NCBI GenBank assembly: GCA_963971425.1
Contig: OZ020518.1
Coordinates: 17,550,990 to 17,614,989 of the forward strand
Direction of reading: 5' to 3'
DNA from: Bryoerythrophyllum caledonicum
Taxonomy: Eukaryota > Streptophyta > Bryopsida > Pottiales > Pottiaceae
Length of the DNA: 64,000 nt
Part shown: positions 54,315 through 63,200 of the stretch, one piece after another
Layout: each line of letters opens with the position of its first letter
Numbering within the stretch: the first letter of the stretch is position 1
The notes under the pieces: generated by a model
Databases searched by the model: none
What the model was told of the DNA's origin: nothing
What the model saw: the letters and a program-made list of their open reading frames with translations, nothing else
Program-made: the position numbers and the translations under genes

Positions 54315-55937
54315 ATGGGTAGTAGCAAGAGACTTCTCAACTTCAAGGAAACGGTAGACGAGGACACAATGGTGATTGAAAAAATACCATGGCAAACCGA
54401 AGAAACCCATATCACAAGCAAGAAAATGAAGAATGCCATGATTGAAGAAAACTCGCCACACATCTCTCAACCGGTAAGTGCAAATTTCAAATTTTGGTTG
54501 GGATATCCCACCATGGAGGCTATTGCACTTGAAGAAGGACTTCAAGAGCTTTATAGTGGTGAAACCGCCGAAGACATGATAACAAGAGGATTCAAGGTGG
54601 AAGAGGCGGAAGAGGCAAGCGTGGCAAAGGTGGCATTTCCCCGCATCCCGCAACTACTTTATCCAAGCACAAGAAATGGAGTGGAGGGACAACACTACAA
54701 CATCACCCAACTACCGTTCGATATCACCATCAACACCTCCACAGGTTTGGCTCTAGACTTTCACATTGCAATTCACTTTGACCCCCCTTCCTCTCAACTC
54801 ATGCATGATGAAATCAAGATAATGGTCACTAAAAGATTAGAGACAATGAGCATAGAACTTGGTAAGGATCTCATAGACCCTATCTCAATCCAATGCATGA
54901 GTATGAAGAGTGCGGGTAAAAAAGGTGTATGGGCGGGGATAATCAAACTACACTTGTTAAAACCCGAAATTGATGGTATCATGATGCTTAAGGGGCTTAG
55001 ACCCTTCATTCTTAAGCTAGATGGTCATAACACCATTGGAAAAGTTTGTAAGAGTTATCAAAATATTGCTAGACACTCTAACCTCTCTGTCAAAGTGAAG
55101 AGTGACAATTTGAAGGGTATTTCGGCCAACACCCTCTTCAAGGATGTTCTTGTGAATAGCTTTCGAAGAGGGCAAGAGTTTGAGATTACCGGAGTCCAAA
55201 AAGGTATCGATGACACTCATGCATTCATCATGACCACCACACCACAACAAGCGAAGAAGATCCAACTACATCATATCACTACACACCATGAGGTCATACA
55301 AGCCAAGCACATCACCGGAGGGAAGGTAACACAAGAGTCTAAGGCAAAAAAGGATGCCTTAACTCTAACTCTATCTCCCCTACCTATCCTTATGAGTGTT
55401 AATGATACAAGTGATGCCATTCGCAAAATCATTGGTGATGCTAACACTAGGTCTATTTGGTTCCATAAGGAATGTGGAACTAGGCACAATGGTAGTGCTA
55501 ACGTACATTGTGCTAACCCAATTGTTTACAAACAATTTGTGAACAAAAACTTTACCATGGGAGGATACCTTGTAGAGTTTGCACCACACAGGAGAAGTCT
55601 AGAAGGAACGGAACCCCCCTCCGAAGCACAAGTGAAGACATTCGGGTTCGATGACATTAACACCGCCATGATCAACACGGTGGAGACCTTCATGATCCAA
55701 GAACCCCCATCCAACATTACCAAGCAAGAAGTGTTGGAGATAGTGGAGTCGGTTATGGAGGAAAGCAACAAGAAGATGAGGAAGGAGACACGAGAGTATG
55801 CCGATCACAAACACGAAGAATTGAAGACTCAAATGTTGAGCATCCAACAAGCAATGAGCGCCGCACTTGCCTCAATGCAAGCCATCACGGGATGCTTGGC
55901 TACACCCATGATAGAAGACAAGCCGCCAAACTTGTAG
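54315..55937 (+). CDS. LINE B ORF1 protein (540 aa)
   Basis: Intact. The start is the first ATG of the frame (MGSSKRLLNF), although the frame is open upstream without ATG. The N-terminal 50 residues are acidic/basic mixed. The body from about residue 55 (FKFWLGYPTMEAIALEEGL) to about 440 is the family-specific domain, with 'ASVAKVAFPRIPQLLYPSTRNGVEGQH', 'LLKPEIDGIMMLKGLRPFILKLDGHN' and 'TRHNGSANVHCANPIVY'. Residues about 465-515 form a charged coiled coil (EVLEIVESVMEESNKKMRKE). By analogy with other LINE ORF1s it should bind element RNA and multimerise through the coil. I recognise no RRM or CCHC motif. The stop overlaps a second frame that begins at 55892. Confidence 0.8.
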   Translation: MGSSKRLLNFKETVDEDTMVIEKIPWQTEETHITSKKMKNAMIEENSPHISQPVSANFKFWLGYPTMEAIALEEGLQELYSGETAEDMITRGFKVEEAEEASVAKVAFPRIPQLLYPSTRNGVEGQHYNITQLPFDITINTSTGLALDFHIAIHFDPPSSQLMHDEIKIMVTKRLETMSIELGKDLIDPISIQCMSMKSAGKKGVWAGIIKLHLLKPEIDGIMMLKGLRPFILKLDGHNTIGKVCKSYQNIARHSNLSVKVKSDNLKGISANTLFKDVLVNSFRRGQEFEITGVQKGIDDTHAFIMTTTPQQAKKIQLHHITTHHEVIQAKHITGGKVTQESKAKKDALTLTLSPLPILMSVNDTSDAIRKIIGDANTRSIWFHKECGTRHNGSANVHCANPIVYKQFVNKNFTMGGYLVEFAPHRRSLEGTEPPSEAQVKTFGFDDINTAMINTVETFMIQEPPSNITKQEVLEIVESVMEESNKKMRKETREYADHKHEELKTQMLSIQQAMSAALASMQAITGCLATPMIEDKPPNL

Positions 55938-56896
55938 AGTCCAAGGACTACAAGGTAACTACCATTAACCATACACTATACAAAATACATACAAAGTATA
56001 GTATAGACTATAGATACCATACTAGTACATCATATGTAGTAGCATACAACCATACATCCATACATGGGATGTATAAAAATTGTATTAGATCCCACATTCA
56101 ATACAAATACACCATTTTATACAAAAGGGAATACATATACACATACTCAAATACATATACTAATACAACTACCAAAATACATACAAATACAAACTCTCAA
56201 AACATACATACAAAAACATATACGAACAAAAATACTACCTACAATGTACATACACACATAAAATCCACCACATACGCAAAAAGATGCAAAAACATAAACC
56301 AATATTTACATATTAAGACTAACACAAACCAAGATACAAAAATGAACACCAAACCAAGTAACAAGAACAACATACAAAACAATAAACCAAAACAAAACAA
56401 CAAACTAAATAAAATCACTACAACTACCACTACATACATCACAAACACAAACAAAAAAACCACAAATACGAGAAACAATAGAACATATACAACCATAAAG
56501 AAAAACACAATAAAAATAAATAATAAAAACAAAGAACCAATCCATCCAAAAAATATATTCAAACCAAAAAATCAAAGAAAACAACAAACTAAAACACTAC
56601 ACTACAAAAACAACATAAATAAATATTTCCATCTCACTAGTAATATACAAAAAGTAGTTCTCACACACTTTACAATAATACACAATACGGTCTATACCAA
56701 ATATATCTTACAACATAAATACATGCACAAAATACCCAATCATTATACCAACTACCAAACATGTATTAAAAGATACTTCCTCTATATAAAATATAAATAC
56801 TATACCCAATACTACTCTAACTATTATACCAAGAATCAAACACCAAACACAAAAATTTATACACACACATACACACACACATGTACACAACTATAA
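55892..56896 (+). CDS. Low-complexity Thr/Asn/Lys/Tyr frame overlapping the ORF1 end
   Basis: A 334-codon frame beginning ATG at 55892 inside the ORF1 3' end (MLGYTHDRRQAAKL). The run ESKDYKVT is shared with copy A, where it is in the ORF2 frame, so this is probably the start of ORF2. The rest is simple TNT/KN-rich sequence from ACA/AAC/AAA codons. It stops at 56896. The frame that carries the 2A motifs is one step away, so either a frameshift has occurred in this copy or this AT-rich section is not translated as one piece. Confidence 0.4.
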   Translation: MLGYTHDRRQAAKLVESKDYKVTTINHTLYKIHTKYSIDYRYHTSTSYVVAYNHTSIHGMYKNCIRSHIQYKYTILYKREYIYTYSNTYTNTTTKIHTNTNSQNIHTKTYTNKNTTYNVHTHIKSTTYAKRCKNINQYLHIKTNTNQDTKMNTKPSNKNNIQNNKPKQNNKLNKITTTTTTYITNTNKKTTNTRNNRTYTTIKKNTIKINNKNKEPIHPKNIFKPKNQRKQQTKTLHYKNNINKYFHLTSNIQKVVLTHFTIIHNTVYTKYILQHKYMHKIPNHYTNYQTCIKRYFLYIKYKYYTQYYSNYYTKNQTPNTKIYTHTYTHTCTQL

Positions 56897-57170
56897 AATA
56901 CACACACATACACCAAAAAACATACACAAAATTACACAAAAAAATAAGAAAACAGACAACAAACAAACATACAAAAAAATACAAAACAAATCACATACAC
57001 ACAAACACCCATACATACACACAAATGTACACACAAAGAAAAAGAAGAGCGCCGGTTCCCAAACTAGAACTAAACAAAAACATAGAGCGAAACACACACA
57101 AACTAATACACACAAACCCACCCTAAACACAAAAGAACTAACAACCATATGTGAAAAAAACACAACGTCC

Positions 57171-57200
57171 CTCTTATTATTAAGTGGTGACATCGAAATC
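57171..57200 (+). other. Degenerate 2A-like motif, LINE B site 1
   Basis: Encodes LLLLSGDIEI in the ORF2 frame, followed by KIT in place of TNPGP. The Leu run and SGDIE are typical of 2A motifs, but the essential NPGP is lost, so no skipping is expected. Confidence 0.55.
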
Positions 57201-57266
57201 AAAATTACAAATACACATACGGATATTGGTCAAAATACGTTTAAAAGAATACACACAAATACGAGT

Positions 57267-60200
57267 ATGAATAATATTCAAAAAATCAAAGAAAATAAAA
57301 TAAAAATATATGATCAAAAATGGCAAAAAATAATACACAAAATAGAAAAGATATTAAAAAACAACTCCCCACAAAAACCAAGTAAAACAAAGGATAAATT
57401 TAATCAAAGGAATAGACTAAATATACAAACAGAAAATGAAAGTATCAAAACGAAAATAAAAAATAAAAGGAATAAGAAAAGAGATGGAATCAAAATAAAT
57501 AATAAAAGGAAAGAGGAAATAAGTATCATAACTACATATAACAAGAAAGGAAACAATAATAATGAAAACAAGAATGGAAATTTTGTAATAAAGATAAATA
57601 AGGGTAGAAGGGAATCTAAACCCGAAAACCATCAGAAGATAAGGAATATAAAAATGGCTAAAAATAGTAAAATCAAGGAGAGTAAAAAGAGGTATTATAA
57701 ATTAAATAGGAAGAAGATAGACATTTATAAAATTTCAAAAGTTTCAAATAGAGCAAGTAATATTAAAAATAAAACAATAAAATTGGAGAGGATATGTAAG
57801 AAGGAAATAAAGGGTAAGGTAGAAAACCATTATCATAAGAATACAAATAATAAGAACATAGCAACAAAGAACAGTACTAAAAATAGAATATGCTTCCTAA
57901 GAAAATCAAAAAGAAGGGATGAAAAATTAACCAAATTAGTAATGTGGAACACAAAGTCCAGAATAAAAAGAAGGAGAACAGATCATAAGAACAAAACATT
58001 ACATACTAAAAATAGAAGTTGGAATACAAATTATAGGGATAAAAGGAAAGTTAATAGTAAAATTAAACTTGATATTTATAAAGATGAGAAGAGTTTGCGA
58101 TTAAAGAGAAGAAATTTGTTGAGAATGTGTAGAAGAGAAATTGAAGCGGGGTTGGTTGGTAGGCGGACCGTTGCCGCGCCGGGCGCGCCAAAAATAGACT
58201 TACTAAAAATAGAAAGTCTAATGAAAGTAAGAATATATATGAATCTTTTTGAATTAAATATCAATCTGTTTTTAGAAATTATATTTTTAGACAAAAAAAT
58301 TTTAGAAACAAATCTTTTAGAAAACTCATTCTTTCAAAATACGGGTAGATATACTGATACGTATACTGATACATACACCGATGTGTATACTTATAAATAT
58401 AGTGATACAAATACTGGTACGTATACTGATACACATACTGGTACGTATATAAATATAAATACTTATACTTATACTAATGCAAATACCAATACAAATGTTG
58501 GCACGTGTACTCATATGAATATTAACACAAATACTAACAGAGATACTGATACAAATATCAAGACAAAAATCGTGACATACACTAGTACAAACATACAAAA
58601 GAATACTAATATAAAACCACATAAAACTACAAACACACACACAAAGACAACCACACACCATCAACGAAACACATACATATACATACACACATACAAAGAC
58701 AAACACATACAATCAAAAAAACACAAATACCAAAGCCACATTCAAAAACAAAAAATTCTAAAACAAAACAAAAAACCCATCTACTACAAACTACTAATAT
58801 TAATTGGAGGAGACATGGAGACTAACCCAAGACCCATTCCGAACATATTAAAAAGACACCCCGCTTCGCATAAAAAGAATGCCAAAACATATTTCATACC
58901 AAATACTAATACAAACACCAAAACAAACAATTGTACAAACCACAAAGTATATAATAACACCGCATATGAAAAAAAGGACTTAAAAGCCACTTTAAAAACC
59001 AACATAAACCCACATACAAATAGTCTTAAACATGATAGTTACATATGCACACGGACAAAAACAACCAAGATAAAATACAACCAATCATACATACATCCAT
59101 ACACCACTAAAACAAAAACAACCACAAAAAACATATGGACAAAAAATAAACTAAAGACAAAAACAACTACACCTACTATAAAAATAAATAAACCCACAAC
59201 TCACACACAAAATACAAACATCCACCTACCCCCAAACCAACAAGTCACTAATAACACAACAAAGCCTTTAAAATACACCACTAAACATATATACCACAAA
59301 CTTCTACTACTTCTAGGAGGAGACATTGAAACCAACCCGGGACCCATGCCCAATATACTAAAAAGACATCCTACATCACATAAGAAAAATGCCAAAATCT
59401 ACTTTATACCTAATACCATAAAACTCCAACCAGAATATGAACACATTGCAAAACCCTTCGCACCATTTCTAAAAAACACACATACATTACACCACATACA
59501 CAACACTTCCCACCCAAACATTGCCCAATACATACAACAAAAAAATACGCATCCACCGCCCCACATCTTATATGCACTAATAATCACTACTCATCCAAAC
59601 ATAGATGAATGTAACCAACTTCTAAATCCACAAAATTTGAACACAATTATATGGACTAATACACTCCTACAAACGTTATCAACCTTACAAAACCCACCAG
59701 AACGACACATTTACACTCCACACCCCTATACTGAATTCCTAGTAGACAACCAAAATATTATAAACCATGAGAACTCAATACATAAAAGACTATACGACTT
59801 CTTACATAGTCAAGACATACCACCCTCAAATGATATAATAAAACTAAAATTCCCTTACCTCCCTAACAACCTAATAAATGAAACACTAAAATGCCTAGAC
59901 CCTATACCAGAATACACCCACCCACCCCCACCTCTTCCCTACATCCCTCCTCAAAATCAAAACATTAGACTAAATCAAGAAAATACATACATAATCACAT
60001 GGAATGCCTCCTCACTAAACACTGCCCTTCCTAGCTTACAAACTCTAGTCGCAAACACAGACACACCACCGGCTCTTATAGTTATACAAGAAACAAAACT
60101 AACCGCCACAAAATCTACAAAATATATACAAAATATATTTCAAGACTATAAACTCATCTTTAACAATACACATGCACTTACAAGATGCATGCAACAAAGG

Positions 60201-63200
60201 AGACCATACACACCGGGCCGCCGTGGCCTCCTTACATTAATACACAGAAAATATACATTCCCCGGCAACATCAACAAAATCCCTACCCCAATGCACATAT
60301 CACCATACATTCAAATAATTAAAATCACTAATCACCCACTACAATCGTGGTTAATCTTTCACATGTATATGCCATCCCATCCCGAAGATACTAGATTTCT
60401 CTTAGATATACAAAATACTATTACAACCCATATTAATAATCATCCCAATCATACATACCTATTATGTGGAGACTTCAATAGAGACATAGCGCTAATTGGC
60501 CGCCAAAATGGAAACCATCACACCCCCCCTCAAAACATTGATTACCAATGGCGCCGCTTCACAGAAAACTTAAACTTCACTTACATCAATACCGACACAC
60601 AATTCTCTAGACAAGGTGGCTACAATTATAGTGATTGGAGTCTAATAGATGGTTTCTACATAAATACAAACAACAACACACAATACACCTCCACAACAAA
60701 CAAAGATATTATTCTCAATTCGGACCACTCACCCGTACAACTGCACATCCCAAATAACACACTAATTAGTAGAACTCCTACAATCCCAAACAAAGACACT
60801 ATACGCATACTCAACCCCATCCCAAAAACCAACATAGAAAAATTCAACACAAAATTCTTCGAAGAAAACTCCATACAAATAGACTCCCTCATAACCACTC
60901 TTGAAAACAATAACCAATTAACACAAGCTCAATGGCAAGAAACATGCCACTCTCTAGACAAACTCATCAATAAAATCTCTGATACACTAGAACAAACTTG
61001 TAGAGCACACCCAATACCCCAAATGACAAACAGAACCTCTCAACAAGGCGGATATCTACCCCGCAAACTTTCTAAAACGTGGAAACAACACTTAACCACA
61101 TACCATACCATACGTAAAACCATTAGAATTGTAAACAACAACCCTCAATGGCGTAACCACCCCATACACAACGAACTACTAACTATACAACACATCCAAA
61201 TCCCTACCCCGCCGCCTCCGGACCTTCCCCACGATACATGGATAAAAGATATCGCGATAATTGCAAAAAATGCCAACATACAAGCCCGAAAAATAATCAC
61301 AAAATACACAAAAGAAAACATTAAAAAATCCATCTCAAAATACAGACAACTGTACGAAATCAGCCCCAAAAAAATTAACAAAGAAGTCTTTAAAAACCTT
61401 GAATCCCCACCAATGGATTGTATCAAAGATCAATATAATAATATTCTAACTAGCCCCGAAGACATTGCGAATGAAATATTCAACCAACAAACAAAAACCA
61501 ATAGACCAACGGTACTAACATGTAATTACCAGCCACAACATACAATAGAATGCACATGTGCAATACGTCAATACCCTTGGCACGACCTGGACGGATATAC
61601 CCTTGATAAACGGGGCGAACCAGAAATTCCACTTCATAAATACCTCAACAGAGCCACATACGACACATGCCTTCAAAATCTTGGAAATAATAAAGCCCCA
61701 GGCCCAGACCGCATACCAAACTCAATACTAAAAAACATGCCTCCAAGATTTCACAAGCTATTATTTCTGTTCTTCTCCCACTGCTACAAACAAAAACAAA
61801 TACCAAACTCATGGAAATTAAGTACAACAATTCTACTATACAAAAAAGGCGACCCGTCCATACTACCCAACCATAGACCAATTGCACTAGCCAACACAAT
61901 ATACAAACTCTTTACCAGTACACTCACCTCCATACTATCCTCATACGGCGAAAAATTCAAAATCCTACATGATAGTCAAGAAGGATTTAGAGCAGAGAGA
62001 AGTACCGCACGACAAATACAAACTATAATAGCCGCACTAGAAGACGCAAAGTTTACTAACCAAGATATATACATACTATACGTGGACTTCAAAAATGCCT
62101 TTGGCTCAATTGACCATGCCCGACTTCTAGCAATAATGATGGACCTTGGTTACCCAAAAGATGCAACTACACTTGTTGGAAACATCTATTCTAACTCATC
62201 TACATGTTATACCGGTGAACACTTTGGGAAAACAAAACCTATACCCATCCAAAGAGGAACTATACAAGGGGATACCCTCAGCCCATACCTATTCATTATA
62301 TTTCTAGAACCACTACTCAGGTGGCTAGAAAGAGGAAATTACGGATATACTTTTGGCACATCACAGGTCATAATAAACTCTGCTGCATACGCGGATGACC
62401 TAGCCACCATAACTAACAAAATCAAATCAATCCAAATACAATTAAACAAAATTGATAGATATTGTAAATGGGCCGGTATGGACGTAGGTGTCCCAAAATG
62501 TGCCGCTACCGGTTGCCCAAACAAATCCAAATTGAACCCTACCACTTTCAAAGCCCTAATGCAAGCCTCGAACATCAATTACCGCAATCAACCGATCCCC
62601 ATACTACACCAAAATGAACCATATATATACTTAGGCACAAACCTTGTTCCCTCACTAAAATGGAAAATCCAAATCCACACCACAACGACAAAACTCATCA
62701 AACAATGCAAAGAACTAACAACATGCCCAGCCACCATGAAACAAAAAATAAAAATGGTTGATACCGTACTACGCCCAGGTGTGGCATATAGTTTCTACGG
62801 TGTACCATACTCTATGCCAGCTATCAAAAAACTTGATAAAAAAATAATAGCCATACAAAAAACCATATGTGGATTACCAAAATGTATGTCAAATGCAATA
62901 ACCCAACTACCACATAACCTATTTGGACTTGAAGCTTTCTCCCTCAAAAACGCATACCTCCGATGTATAGGCGAACAACTGCAAAATGCTCTAAACGATA
63001 AAAGAAGACTTGGGAAAATATATAATGGATTAACTCACTATGTCCTTGCCCAATATGGTGGCGCTGAAAACATACCGAGAATTAAAAAAAGTGACTGCAT
63101 AAGATCACCAATAACACGAACATTCTTCTTATTAAAACATATAGCTAAAGCCCACCTTAAAAGTACGCTCCCGAACTTCCTCACTAATCCTACAACACTA

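Noticed and set aside
56900..57160. Minus-strand hydrophobic frames (Val/Cys/Phe-rich) as membrane proteins
   Set aside because: They are the complement of ACA/CAC-rich LINE leader DNA. The composition is produced by the repeat.
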